Assembly: GCA_036873755.1 (NCBI GenBank)
Contig: JAVTVY010008073.1
Span: forward strand, 248,001 to 312,000
Reading direction: 5' to 3'
DNA from: Hanleya hanleyi
Taxonomy: Eukaryota > Mollusca > Polyplacophora > Lepidopleurida > Hanleyidae
DNA length: 64,000 nucleotides
Both the position numbers and the translations under genes were made by a program. The notes beneath the pieces were generated by a model. It saw nothing but the letters and a program-made list of their open reading frames with translations. It was not told the DNA's origin and ran no database searches. Shown one piece after another: positions 32,416-42,448 of this stretch; positions within the stretch are counted from its first letter, which is position 1, and every line of letters begins with the position of its first letter.

Positions 32416-33554
32416 TGCGTCACCTTTGCACTGATGAATAGCATAACATGCCGTATATACTCTCTATGTCTACATGCTGATCGTTGACTTGAGCTCAGTA
32501 AACATTAAATGTGACGGTGCGTTAAATAATAAAACTCGATGTTTGATATTTCAATTTCTTTTGCTGTGAACATAATAAACATACCCAGGTCGGCTCCCCC
32601 AGTCTGGGTATGATGTAACATTGGGGATAATAAACTGTAGAAACATTGCTGAACTTGTTGTTATTCAAGACAACCGCTTTACGCTATACTTGGATGAAAT
32701 GTATACCCCGATGTGATATAGTGCCCTTGCACACTTCCGAAACTTCCCTTTAACCCGCGCGCGCTCGCGCGCTCGTCCGGATAATCCGTGCGCGCTGCGG
32801 CCGGGCCGGGCCGGGGAAAACTTGGATGTTGAACATCCGGACCCTACGTCTACGGTAAAAATTGGAACTCTTCTGGGTTCGGAGGTACCAAACCACAAAC
32901 ACGGACCCATAGTGGTGGGTCAAACACACTGCCACGCACCCTCAAAATGCCTGCTTTCTATACTACGGCCAGACTACCCATGCGCAGACTCTTGAACACG
33001 GACGAACCATGAGTCCAGTCGGATGCTCCTCCACGAGAGCTTCAAAATAAGACCTCAGACGACACCATCGGACCACTAGGGGCTCACCTAAACCGCAACA
33101 CGTCTATTTCCATACCCTTTGTCTACTGCGCATGCGCAGAATGACGATATTCCAACCCCACACGCACCCCATCGGATGCTTCTTCACGAATGCTTCACAT
33201 TGATACCTCATACGACTCCATCGGACCATTAGGGGCTCTCCTAGATCCCACAACGTCTATTCCATACACTTGGTCTACCGCACATGCGCAGAATGACCAT
33301 ATTCCAACCCCTCACCCAGCCCATCGGATGCCCCCTCACATATGCTTCACATTGATACCTAACTCGACTCCATCGGACCACTAGTGACCCACCTAGACCC
33401 CAAAACGTCTATTTCCATACCCTTGGTCTACCGCGCATGCACAGAATGACACATTTTCAACCCCACACCCACCCCATCAGATGCCCCTTCACGAATGCTT
33501 CACATTGATACCTCATACGACCCAATCGGTACACTAGGGACCCCGCTCGCCCCT
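32416..33554. repeat. E2 right part: 3' hairpin region, GC-rich tract and satellite insert
   Basis: Contains AATAAA-type signals near 32530 and a structured block at 32578-32640 shared with E4. A CG-rich tract (32755-32815) belongs to the TIR. At 32930-33540 lie about four ~153-bp satellite units (GCTTCACATTGATACCTCA, GCGCATGCGCAGA) inserted into the right TIR. The satellite is related to 14640-15960 in reverse. Confidence 0.65.
32578..32640 (+). terminator. Shared 3' hairpin block (E2 copy)
   Basis: CATACCCAG...CTGGGTATG can pair, followed by ACATTGGGGATAATAAA. Close relatives lie 180 bp after the E4 gene (39231-39290) and mirrored at 36390-36445. It follows the PolB fragment in E2. Likely a transcript 3'-end element, by position only. 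Confidence 0.4.
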
Positions 33555-33895
33555 GAAGATTGCCGGAGAATGCCGGAGAATTTGGGACTATTTTCTGTCC
33601 GCGGAGGCAGACCGCATCACCACCAGACCGCATCATCGCCGAGAAATACACACGCCCGATTCACGCAGACCGGAAGTGAAAAGACACGGAGGTGAACGAC
33701 ATTGTGGAAAAACACCACAGACAGGTCAGTACATGTCCTATCATGTTCACAGGTCACGCCCCATTCACCCAGACCGGAAGTGACGTCATACCTGCATGTC
33801 ACCTTGAGCTGGTGGCGCCCCCTGGCGGAAGCTCCACGGGAACCAAGAGTTACCTCCCTGGAAAACTTAACTTTAGATGCTTAGACACTACTACT
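33555..33895 (-). repeat. E2 right terminal inverted repeat
   Basis: Reverse complement of the outer left TIR, with ACCGGAAGTGACGTCATACC near 33771 and the end GACACTACTACT. Followed by GACAAA. Confidence 0.88.
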
Positions 33896-34180
33896 GACAA
33901 ATGTCCAATGAAAATCCATGAGTCAAATCTAACAAAACCTAAATCCATAAACAGAACGATCATGCATACAGATAAGCCGACACGTGAGATACATGGGCGG
34001 ACAAATGTTCAATGAAAATCCATGAGTCAAAGCTAACAAAAACCTAAATCTATAAACAGAACGATCATGCATACAGACAAGCCGACATGTGAGATATATG
34101 GGCGGACAAATGTTCAATGAAAATCCATGAGTCAAAGCTAACAAAAACCTAAATCCATAAACAGAACGATCATGCATGCA
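33896..34180. repeat. ~105-bp satellite between E2 and E4
   Basis: Nearly three units of CAAATGTTCAATGAAAATCC...ATGGGCGGA. The same family flanks both E2 and E4. Ends in CATGCA (34175-34180), the left duplication of E4. Confidence 0.88.
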
Positions 34181-34239
34181 AGTAGTAGGAGAGCCCTGAT
34201 GGAAGTTGACCAATCAGAATTGAGAACGAAAGTAGGTCA

Positions 34240-34360
34240 AGTATGACGCATTTGACGTCATCCTGTGACGTAATTAGGGCTTGGTTGAAAGAAACCGGTT
34301 TAACCGGTCGTAAGAAACCGGTTAAACAGGTTTAACCGGTCGTAAGAAACCGGTTTAAAT
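34240..34360. promoter_or_regulatory. CRE-like boxes and CCGGTTTAACCGGT array, E4 left arm
   Basis: TTTGACGTCATCC and TGTGACGTAATT near 34250, then repeated self-complementary AACCGGTTTAACCGGT separated by CGTAAGAA spacers (34299-34357). Mirror copy at 41285-41420. Palindromic operator-like sites next to the arm's first exon suggest binding by a dimeric factor. Confidence 0.55.
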
Positions 34361-34543
34361 AGGGCGGTATGGTGTCAGCCCCTTTGTTAGCAGCTCCTTT
34401 GTTAGCTACCAATAAAAACACCGCGTGACCCTTTGACGGCTAATAGGATAAAAGGAGAGAGTTTTCGAGTTCAGTGGTCACATGCCTCTGGCGCACGAAG
34501 GTGCATTTTTACGTATTTGGTCGATCTCCCGTCTCGGTATACA

Positions 34544-34571
34544 ATGGATGACGAGAAAACATTTGATGAAG
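34544..34571 (+). CDS. Putative short first exon, E4 left arm
   Basis: ATGGATGACGAGAAAACATT... runs to GAAG followed by GGTAAGT, a strong donor at 34572. Identical sequence is mirrored at 41122-41095. The uninterrupted frame 34433-34726 (97 codons) is the alternative. No downstream exon was identified and no family is recognised. Confidence 0.35.
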
Positions 34572-34710
34572 GTAAGTTCGCATTATCAATCATTCCTTTG
34601 AGAACAAGCGGTTCGTTTCTTAAAAGATCTATTGGTCGAATCATAGCGTATGTTGAGAGGTCTTTCATATATTATAGACTAACACAACACAATGTATTAG
34701 AGCAAATGCC

Positions 34711-35770
34711 ATGTATAGCTAACTGACCGTGCGAGTTAAATTATGTACCTCGGAATGTCACAGCCGAACGCACATCTATTGTCCTTCTCTGTGCGCACCG
34801 GTCCATTGCACTTTCGCAAACGGTCCCCCTTTGATACGCGCCGGTGTACACGAAAATGATATTCTTTCAGAAGCACTCGAATTTTCTTAGTCTAAAATAG
34901 TTCGATAATCGAGGTTTATTAATTATTAGGCCTTAAATATATATGGGCGAATTTCTGTTAAATACTGTACGGTTGTACATACCGCCGGTATAGTTTATTC
35001 AACCCCTTATAATACATGTATAGCTAACTGACCGTGCGAGTTAAATTATGTACCTCGGAATGTCACAGCCGAACGCACATCTATTGTCCTTCTATGTGCG
35101 CACCGGTCCATTGCACTTTCGCAAACGGTCCCCCTTTGATACGCGCCGGTGTACACGAAAATGATATTCTTTCAGAAGCACTCGAATTTTCTTAGTCTAA
35201 AATAGTTCGATAATCGAGGTTTATTAATTATTAGGCCTTAAATATGTATGGGAGAATTTCTGTTAAATACTGTACGGTTGTACATACCGCCGGTATAGTT
35301 TATTCAACCCCTTATAATACATGTATAGCTAACTGACCGTGCGAGTTAAATTATGTACCTCGGAATGTCACAGCCGAACGCACATCTATTGTCCTTCTCT
35401 GTGCGCACCGGTCCATTGCACTTTCGCAAACGGTCCCCCTTTGATACGCGCCGGTGTACACGAAAATGATATTCTTTCTTTCTTGAATTTTCTTAGTCTA
35501 AAATAGTTCGATAATCGAGGTTTATTAATTATTAGGCCTTAAATATATATGGGCGAATTTCTGTTAAATACTGTACGGTTGTACATACCGCCGGTATAGT
35601 TTATTCAACCCCTTATAATACATGTATAGCTAACTGACCGTGCGAGTTAAATTATGTACCTCGGAATGTCACAGCCGAACGCACATCTATTGTCCTTCTC
35701 TGTGCGCACCAGTCCATTGCACTTTCGCAAACGGTCCCCCCCTTTAATACGCGCACCGGTCCATTAAGTT
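34711..35770. repeat. 305-bp tandem repeat, E4 left arm
   Basis: Unit starts (ATGTATAGCTAACTGACCGT) at 34711, 35016, 35321 and 35622. Units contain GCGCACCGGTCCATTGCACT and TACCGCCGGTATAG, both partly palindromic. High similarity between units suggests homogenisation. Confidence 0.92.
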
Positions 35771-36214
35771 CAAATAGTGATGTATTATGCGTCGCTATTG
35801 ACATCAATACCATTCAAAAGATCTTTATTCGGTGCCCCTAACATTGTCTCTGCACACTGGAGAAAATTGAACTATGTTGTCGTGGATTAAAATAGGCCAA
35901 CTGTTAGCTATGCATCTGTCTCTCTGGTCGAGTTATTGCGAGAATAAAAGAAACGTTTAACACTCTTTCTACCACAATTATTTCAAGAAATTCGATAAAC
36001 TCATATAACATAATTTGACAAAAACAAAGATAAATTTGTACCGTATTGGCGTCGCTAAAATTATGGCCTCTCAATCGAACGTGTTATTTATCCGACAACT
36101 TACACTATTGTGCAAGTCACCAACACACTAGCATTGTTTTACAATACAATACAGTAAACACACACGGTGAACATTGGTAATGAACGCTCACGATATGATG
36201 ACTATTTGTATCGT
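35771..36214. other. E4 left arm spacer
   Basis: Non-coding, AT-rich, mirrored at 39490-39935. A clear gene is not visible in either copy. Confidence 0.5.
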
Positions 36215-36345
36215 GTTCCGACGCAAAAGCGCCCGCAACGCCCGCAAGCGCCAGCAAAAGCGCCCACAACGCCCGCAAACGCCCACAAGCGCCCGCAAAA
36301 GCGCCCGCAACGCCCGCAAGCGCCCGTTTCAACGCCCTTCGATAT
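36215..36345. repeat. GCCCGCAA minisatellite, E4 left arm
   Basis: Runs of GCGCCCGCAACGCCCGCAA. Further blocks of the same unit occur at 37450-37530, 37595-37660, 37735-37815, and reversed at 37980-38090, 38160-38215 and 39345-39480. Each block is joined to a shared segment ending TTTTCATATATTTTATTA. Confidence 0.9.
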
Positions 36346-36626
36346 CTGAGAAAAAGAGAGAGATCAACACGTTCACAAGTTTTCATATATTTTATTATCC
36401 CCAATGTTATGCCGTACCCAAGCTGGGGCCGCTATGGGTATGTTTACAATTCATAACGTTGGAGTGATATCAGTTTTAATCACGCTCTTGTCAGTGTTCG
36501 TGAATTCTTGAAGTTCATCTTCGGTCATCATCATCTTTTCGCTTTATTTCTTTATTTCAGCATTCGACAGTGAGCTTCTTAAATCACCGTCAGTTTTCTG
36601 ATCATTATTATTCGATGTACCAAGTC

Positions 36627-37228
36627 CTAATCAGACTCGCTATCTACCAATCCGGGAAAGTCCGTGGGCAACATGTCCTTGAAGAGCTGTTTCCGCATCT
36701 TGATGGCGTGTTTTAGGGCCTCTCTTGGAGGTAAACCCATATCCTCTTCTAAGTAGCTCTTTGTTTTCATGATGGCCCTGTGGTTACGATCACTTTTCAT
36801 TTCAAGAGGAATCAAGGTATAGTTTTCATACAGAGCCATTGCAGATTTTATGATTCGTGGTTGCATGTTGATATAGGCCTTCTGTAAAGTCTCTTCATCC
36901 TGTCCATCTGCCTGGATAACAGCGGCGTGTGCGTCAATAGCCTTGTCCACAATGCGACCCCAAATGACGGCTCCCCTTCGTCCGTGTCTGAATCACCCAA
37001 ACTTTCGCTTTCCTCGGATGAGCTAGTGCTGTCCGCATCAGAGCATGAGTTTTCAGCGCTGTCATCGCCAGATGATGAGCTCACAGTATCCGTATCATCG
37101 TGTAGACTCTCACTGTCTACATCAGAGACCTCGTCGGTGTCTTCATACCCATGAACATTCTTCCTATGTCTGATCATATCGTGGTACCTGGTGAACGATC
37201 GGTGACACTCTGAGCAAGAATAAGACAT
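36627..37228 (-). pseudogene. C2H2/acidic E4 protein, left-arm copy, frameshifted
   Basis: Mirror of the intact gene at 38449-39051. The ATG at 37228 starts the same finger (YSCSECHRSFTRYHDMIRH) and acidic region. A one-base shortening of a T run near 36963 (TTTGGGG against TTTTGGGA in the other arm) throws the frame; the rest of the protein continues in another frame to 36627. This shows the arms evolve independently. Confidence 0.8.
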
Positions 37229-37449
37229 GTTGAACTGAGCGACAAAAATGAAGTGAGTTAGTCTTTCTAATAGGGTTGTATTTATGAATGATTATCGCAG
37301 CGCCATCTATACACCGATAGGAACTCACGCTGTGCATGGATGGGTCCTATCCGATTGGTTAATAAGTCTTCACGGTGTAATGCTTTGACATATCTCTCTC
37401 CCTTCACGTAAGGCGCTAGCATCCCTCATCTCCACCAACGTCCGGTAGT

Positions 37450-37820
37450 AGCGGCCGTTTGCGCCCACAAGCGCCCGCAACGCCCGCAAAAGCGCCCGCA
37501 ACGCCCACAACGCCGACAAGCGCCCGTTTCAACGCCCTTCGATATCTGAGAGAAAGAGAGCATATTCACAAGTTTTCATATATTTTATTATCCCGCAAAA
37601 GCGCCCGCAACGACCGCAAGCGCCCGCAAAAGCGCCCGCAACGCCCGCAAGCGCCGCGTTTCAATGCCCTTCGATGTCTGAGAGAAAGAGAGAGATCAGC
37701 ATATTCACAAGTTTTCATATATTTTATTATCCCGCAAAAGCGCCCGCAACGCCCGCAAAAGCGCCCGCAAAAACGCCCGCAACGCCCGCAAAAGCGCTCG
37801 CAAGCGCCCGTTTCAACGCT
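37450..37820. repeat. Minisatellite-rich core, left side of palindrome centre
   Basis: Three repeats of a ~140-bp module: a GCCCGCAA array, then GTTTCAACGCCCTTCGATATCT, then CACAAGTTTTCATATATTTTATTA. Confidence 0.85.
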
Positions 37821-37834
37821 CTTCGATATCTAAT

Positions 37835-37960
37835 AAAAAGAAAGAGATGAACACGTTCACAAGTTTTCATATATTTTATTAGCCCCAATGTACGGCATAA
37901 CATTGGGGATAATAAAATATTTGAAAACTTGTGAACGTGTTGATCTCTTTCTTTTTATTA
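37835..37960. repeat. Palindrome centre of E4
   Basis: AACACGTTCACAAGTTTTCA...CCCCAATGT then about eight bases and ACATTGGGG...TGAAAACTTGTGAACGTGTT. The two arms meet almost without spacer, so the strand can form a long cruciform or hairpin. Confidence 0.88.
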
Positions 37961-38448
37961 GATATCGAAGGGCGTTGAAACGGGCGCTTGCAGGCGCTTT
38001 TGCGGGCGTTGCGGGCGTTTTTGCGGGCGCTTGCGGGCGTTGCGGGCGCTTTTGCGGGCGCTTGCGGGCGTTGCGGGCGCTTTTGCGGGATAATAAAATA
38101 TATGAAAACTTGTGAATATGCTGATGTCTCTCTTTCTCTTAGATACCGAAGGGCGTTGAAACGGGCGCTTGCGGGCGTTGCGGGCGCTTGCGGGCGTTGC
38201 GGGCGCTTGCGGGCGTAAACGCCCGATACTAGCGGACGTTGGTGGAGATGAGGGATGCTAGCGCCTTACGTGAAGGGAGAGAGATATGTCAAAGCATTAC
38301 ACGGTGAAGACTTATTAACCAATCGGATAGGACCCATCCATGCACAGCGTGAGTTCCTATCGGTGTATAGATGGCGCTGCGACAATCATTCATAAATACA
38401 ACCCTATTAGAAAGACTAACTCACTTCATTTTTGTCGCTCAGTTCAAC

Positions 38449-39051
38449 ATGTCTTATTCTTGCTCAGAGTGTCACCGATCGTTCACCAGGTACCACGATA
38501 TGATCAGACATAGGAAGAATGTTCATGGGTATGAAGACACCGACGAGGTCTCTGATGTAGACAGTGAGAGTCTATGCGATGATACGGATACCGTGAACTC
38601 ATCATATGGCGATGACAGCGCTGAAAACTCATGCTCTGATGCGGACAGCACTAGCTCATCCGAGAAAAGCGAAAGTTTGGGTGATTCAGACACGGACGAA
38701 GGGGAGCCGTCATTTTGGGATCGCATTGTGGACAAGGCTATTGACGCACACGCCGCTGCTATCCAGGCAGATGGACAGGATGAAGAGACTTTACAGAAGG
38801 CCTATATCAACATGCAACCACGAATCATAAAATCTGCAATGGCTCTGTATGAAAACTATACCTTGATTCCTCTTGAAATGAAAAGTGATCGTAACCACAG
38901 GGCCATCATGAAAACAAAGAGCTACTTAGAAGAGGATATGGGTTTACCTCCAAGAGAGGCCCTAAAAAACGCCATCAAGATGCGGAAACAGCTCTTCAAG
39001 GACATGTTGCCCACGGACTTTCCCGGATTGGTAGATAGCGAGTCTGATTAG
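38449..39051 (+). CDS. C2H2 zinc-finger/acidic protein of E4, intact copy
   Basis: 200 residues from the ATG at 38449 (the frame opens at 38371). Residues 1-27 form one C2H2 finger (YSCSECHRSFTRYHDMIRHRKNVH). Residues 30-90 are very acidic and Ser-rich. Residues 90-195 are a helical domain (FWDRIVDKAIDAHAAAIQ, ALYENYTLIPLEMKSDRNHR, IMKTKSYLEEDMGLPPREAL, IKMRKQLFKDMLP). The conserved look of the helical part, with NHRAIMKTK and EAL..AI..RK, suggests a real family, but no function is recognised. The left arm has a frameshifted twin. Its 3' side carries the hairpin block also found after PolB in E2. As the only protein kept by E4, it may act in its maintenance or be a regulator. That is inference. 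Confidence 0.75.
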   Translation: MSYSCSECHRSFTRYHDMIRHRKNVHGYEDTDEVSDVDSESLCDDTDTVNSSYGDDSAENSCSDADSTSSSEKSESLGDSDTDEGEPSFWDRIVDKAIDAHAAAIQADGQDEETLQKAYINMQPRIIKSAMALYENYTLIPLEMKSDRNHRAIMKTKSYLEEDMGLPPREALKNAIKMRKQLFKDMLPTDFPGLVDSESD

Positions 39052-39230
39052 GACTTGGTACACAGAATAATAATGATCAGAAAACTGACGGTGATTTAAG
39101 AAACTCACTGTCGAATGCTAAAATAAAGAAATAAAGCGAAAAGATGATGACCGTGGATGAACTTCAAGAATTCACGAACACTGACAAGAGCGTGATTAAA
39201 ACCGATATCACTCCAACGTTATGAATTGTA

Positions 39231-39290
39231 AACATACCCATAGCGGCCCCCAGCTTGGGTACGGCATCACATTGGGGATAATAAAATATA
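39231..39290 (+). terminator. Shared 3' hairpin block (E4 copy)
   Basis: AAACATACCC...GGGTACGGCATCACATTGGGGATAATAAAAT, closely matching 32578-32640 in E2 and mirrored in the left arm at 36390-36445. It lies 180 bp after the stop of the C2H2/acidic gene. Confidence 0.45.
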
Positions 39291-39344
39291 TGAAAACTTG
39301 TGAACGTGTTGATCTCTCTCTTTTTCTCAGATATCGAAGGGCGT

Positions 39345-39480
39345 TGAAACTGGCGCTTGTGGGCGTTTGCGGGCGTTGCGGGCGCTTTTGCGGGCGTTGC
39401 GGGCGTTTGCGGGCGTTGGGCGCGCGTGCGCTTGCGGGCGTTGCGGCCGCTTTGCGGGCGTTGCGGGCGCTTTTGCGGAA
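39345..39480. repeat. GCGGGCGTT minisatellite, E4 right arm
   Basis: Mirror of 36215-36345. Frames here (Arg/Ala-rich) are repeat translations. Confidence 0.9.
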
Positions 39481-39939
39481 CACGATACAAATAGTCATAT
39501 CGTGAGCGATCATTCCCAATGCTCACCGTGTGTGTTGTAAAACAATGCTAGAGTGTTGGTGACTTGTAAAACAATGCTAGTGTGTTGGTGACTTGCACAA
39601 TAGTGTAAGTTGTCGGGGTAAATAACACGTTCGATTGAGAGGCTATAATTTTAGCGACGCCAATACGGTAAAAATTTATCTTTGTTTTTGTCAAATTATG
39701 TTATACGTGTTTATCGAATTTCTTGAAATAATTGTGATAGAAAGAGTGTTAAACATTTCTTTTATTCTCGCAGTAACTCGGCCAGAGAGACAGATGCATA
39801 GCTAACAGTTGGCCTATTTTAGTACACGACAACATAGTTTAATTTTCTCCCGTGTGCAGAGACAATGCTAGGGGCACCGAATAAAGGTCTTTTGAATGGT
39901 ATTGATGTCAATAGCGACGCATAATACATCACTTTTTGC

Positions 39940-40955
39940 ACTTAATGGACCGGTGCGCACAGAGAAGAACAATAGATGTGCGGTCGGCTGTGACATTCCG
40001 AGGTACATAATTTAACTCGCACGGTCAGTTAGCTATACATGTATTATAAGGGGTTGAATAAACTATACCGGCGGTATGTACAACCGTACAGTATTTAACA
40101 GAAATTCGCCCATATATATTTAAGGCCTAATAATTAATAAACCTCGAGTATCGAACTATTTTAGACTAAGAAAATTCGAGCGTTTCTGAAAGAATATCAT
40201 TTTCGTGTACACCGGCGCGTATCAAAGGGGGACCGTTTGCGAAAGTGCAATGGACCGGTGCGCACATAGAAGGACAATAGATGTGCGTTCGGCTGTGACA
40301 TTCCGAGGTACATAATTTAACTCGCACGGTCAGTTAGCTATACATGTATTATAAGGGGTTGAATAAACTATACCGGCGGTATGTACAACCGTACAGTATT
40401 TAACAGAAATTCGCCCATACATATTTAAGGCCTAATAATTAATAAACCTCGATTATCGAACTATTTTAGACTAAGAAAATTCGAGTGCTTCTGAAAGAAT
40501 ATCATTTTCGTGTACACCGGCGCGTATCAAAGGGGGACCGTTTGCGAAAGTGCAATGGACCGGTGCGCACAGAGAAGGACAATAGATGTGCGTTCGGCTG
40601 TGACATTCCGAGGTACATAATTTAACTCGCACGGTCAGTTAGCTATACATGTATTATAAGGGGTTGAATAAACTATACCGGCGGTATGTACAACCGTACA
40701 GTATTTAACAGAAATTCGCCCATACATATTTAAGGCCTAATAATTAATAAACCTCGATTATAGAACTATTTTAGACTAAGAAAATTCGAGTGCTTCTGAA
40801 AGAATATCATTTTCGTGTACACCGGCGCGTATCAAAGGGGGACCGTTTGCCAAAGTGCAATGGACCGGTGCGCACAGAGAAGGACAATAGATGTGCGTTC
40901 GGCTGTGACATTCCGAGGTACATAATTTAACTCGCACGGTCAGTTAGCTATACAT
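39940..40955. repeat. 305-bp tandem repeat, E4 right arm
   Basis: Mirror of 34711-35770. AGCTATACAT anchors near 40030, 40337, 40643 and 40948. Confidence 0.92.
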
Positions 40956-41094
40956 GGCATTTGCTCTAATACATTGTGTTGTGTTAGTCTATAATATATG
41001 AAAGACCTCTCAACATACGCTATGATTCGACCAATAGATCTTTTAAGAAACGAACCGCTTGTTCTCAAAGGAATGATTGATAATGCGAACTTAC

Positions 41095-41122
41095 CTTCAT
41101 CAAATGTTTTCTCGTCATCCAT
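41095..41122 (-). CDS. Putative short first exon, E4 right arm
   Basis: Mirror of 34544-34571, with the same donor GGTAAGT. The full frame is 41233-40940. No family recognised. Confidence 0.35.
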
Positions 41123-41485
41123 TGTATACCGAGACGGGAGATCGACCAAATACGTAAAAATGCACCTTCGTGCGCCAGAGGCATGTGACCACTGAACTCG
41201 CAAACTCTCTCCTTTTATCCTATTAGCCGTCAAAGGGTCACGCGGTGTTTTTATTGGTAGCTAACAAAGGAGCTGCTAACAAAGGGGCTGACACCATACC
41301 GCCCTATTTAAACCGGTTTCTTACGACCGGTTAAACCGGTTTAACCGGTTTCTTACGACCGGTTAAACCGGTTTCTTACAACCACGCCCTAATTACGTCA
41401 CAGGATGACGCTAAACGCGTCATACTTGACCTACTTTCGTTCTCAATTCTGATTGGTCAACTTCCATCAGGGCTCTCCTACTACT

Positions 41486-41640
41486 CATGCAGACAAGCCG
41501 ACATGTGAGATATATGGGCGGACAAATGTTCAATGAAAATCCATGAGTCAAAGCTAACAAAAACCTAAATCCATAAGCAGAACGATCATGCATGCAGACA
41601 AGCCGACATGTGAGATATATGGGCGAACAAATGTTCAATG
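41486..41640. repeat. ~105-bp satellite, right of E4
   Basis: Continuation of the array split by E2 and E4. It starts with the right CATGCA duplication and ends near TTCAATGAA, where NPC2 intron sequence resumes. Confidence 0.85.
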
Positions 41641-41882
41641 AATCTTCAAAAATTTAAACATTTGACCAGTTTTATTGAGCCAGTCTTGCCTAAAGTTAAA
41701 ACATATGTGTTGTGCTTACATTTATAGATGTCCATGTCGATAAACAGGCCTAATGGCAACAGAAGGGGTAGAGTGTAGGAGAACTGGCGGTTGCTTTGGA
41801 AAAGCACGGCTTTCAAAGAAACATTAATTGATAGTTTTTGGTTGTTAATTTGTCCACAAACAAATGCTTTACTTGCACTCAC

Positions 41883-42058
41883 AGGTGGATAACGTTTCAG
41901 CACAGGTAAAGATGTGGTGTAGCCATATGTGGTCCCACTGCTGACTGGACACGTGATACCACAGTCCTTACAACCGTCAGGATTGGGGATCGGAAACAGA
42001 ATGGGGACATCGGCTAAAATTCCATGGACTACCGCGGTCAGTGAACTCGAATCTTCAT
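41883..42058 (-). CDS. NPC2: NPC2/ML-domain protein, copy B, exon 3
   Basis: Third coding exon, from acceptor TTTTCTAG to donor GTGAGT. It encodes VVHGILADVPILFPIPNPDG, then a three-cysteine stretch and a TYGYTTSLPVLKRYPP segment. These match the NPC2 order of lipid-pocket strand, DGC...CP disulfide region and LPVL..YP. Exit is at phase 0. The downstream exon lies 21 kb away at 20881, beyond a satellite array and elements E4 and E2, so this intron is where most of the mobile DNA accumulated. Confidence 0.88.
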
Positions 42059-42448
42059 CTAGAAAACAACATCAACATGATGGGTGGAACTGTAGCTACA
42101 TATATCAAAGTAGGCAGTATAACTAAGAACTACCAGCTATGAAATACAATAGCGAAAAGAAGAGAAATCTTAGTTAAGCATCAGATATTCTTGTCAAAGA
42201 ACATCAGAAATTGTTAAATTATCTTAACTATGTGACACTATTTATAGAGCTGAACATCCGTTCGCTCATTAGAACGATTGCCATGCAACATGCACGAGTA
42301 CAAACAATTGGCATTTAAATGTGAATGAACGCTAAGATATAGACTGCAATTTCTTTTTGAATATTTCACATTATTAGACATTATAAACACATTCTATCTA
42401 TTCGACGAAAATATCAAACAGAACACTACAAGACTTTGCTTCACTTAC

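Larger units (their letters stand above)
22686..33895. mobile_element. Polinton E2, complete ends, 11.2 kb
   Basis: Starts AGTAGTAGTGTC and ends GACACTACTACT, flanked by GACAAA at 22680-22685 and 33896-33901. Terminal repeats: 22686 to about 23215, and about 33555-33895 continuing beyond a satellite insert at about 32755-32815. Minus-strand block: small ORF, duplicated-domain protein, integrase, membrane protein, structural protein, penton-like protein, pVI/pX-like protein, major capsid protein, protease. Plus-strand PolB is only a 5' fragment. No packaging ATPase is seen. A TIR-like block in the middle (30780-31190) suggests two related elements were joined. Capsid and protease frames are intact; most others carry lesions. 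Confidence 0.92.
34181..41485. mobile_element. E4, palindromic Polinton-like element, 7.3 kb
   Basis: Starts AGTAGTAGGAGAGCCC and ends GGGCTCTCCTACTACT, flanked by CATGCA at 34175-34180 and 41486-41491: Polinton-type ends and a 6-bp duplication. The whole element is two inverted arms of about 3.6-3.7 kb meeting near 37894 with a spacer of about 8 bases. Each arm carries, from outside in: CRE-like sites, CCGGTTTAACCGGT repeats, a short ORF/first exon, three-plus copies of a 305-bp tandem repeat, a GCCCGCAA minisatellite, and a C2H2/acidic protein gene. No polymerase, integrase, capsid, protease or ATPase gene is found. Small differences between arms show they have diverged since formation. Confidence 0.88.

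Noticed and set aside
34711..35770. CRISPR-like or centromeric array
   Set aside because: 305-bp units are directly adjacent without unique spacers, no cas genes, and the context is a eukaryotic mobile element.
36167..39526. Arg/Ala/Pro-rich frames in E4
   Set aside because: Translations of the GCCCGCAA minisatellite in either strand.
34181..41485. Palindrome as a pure assembly artefact
   Set aside because: The arms differ by substitutions, a frameshift and array details, and the element has distinct ends with a 6-bp duplication. Long reads are still the proper test.
41646..41903. 85-codon minus-strand frame continuing past NPC2 exon 3
   Set aside because: Runs through the GTGAGT donor into intron 3. 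The proper C-terminal exon with NPC2 motifs is at 20881-20795.
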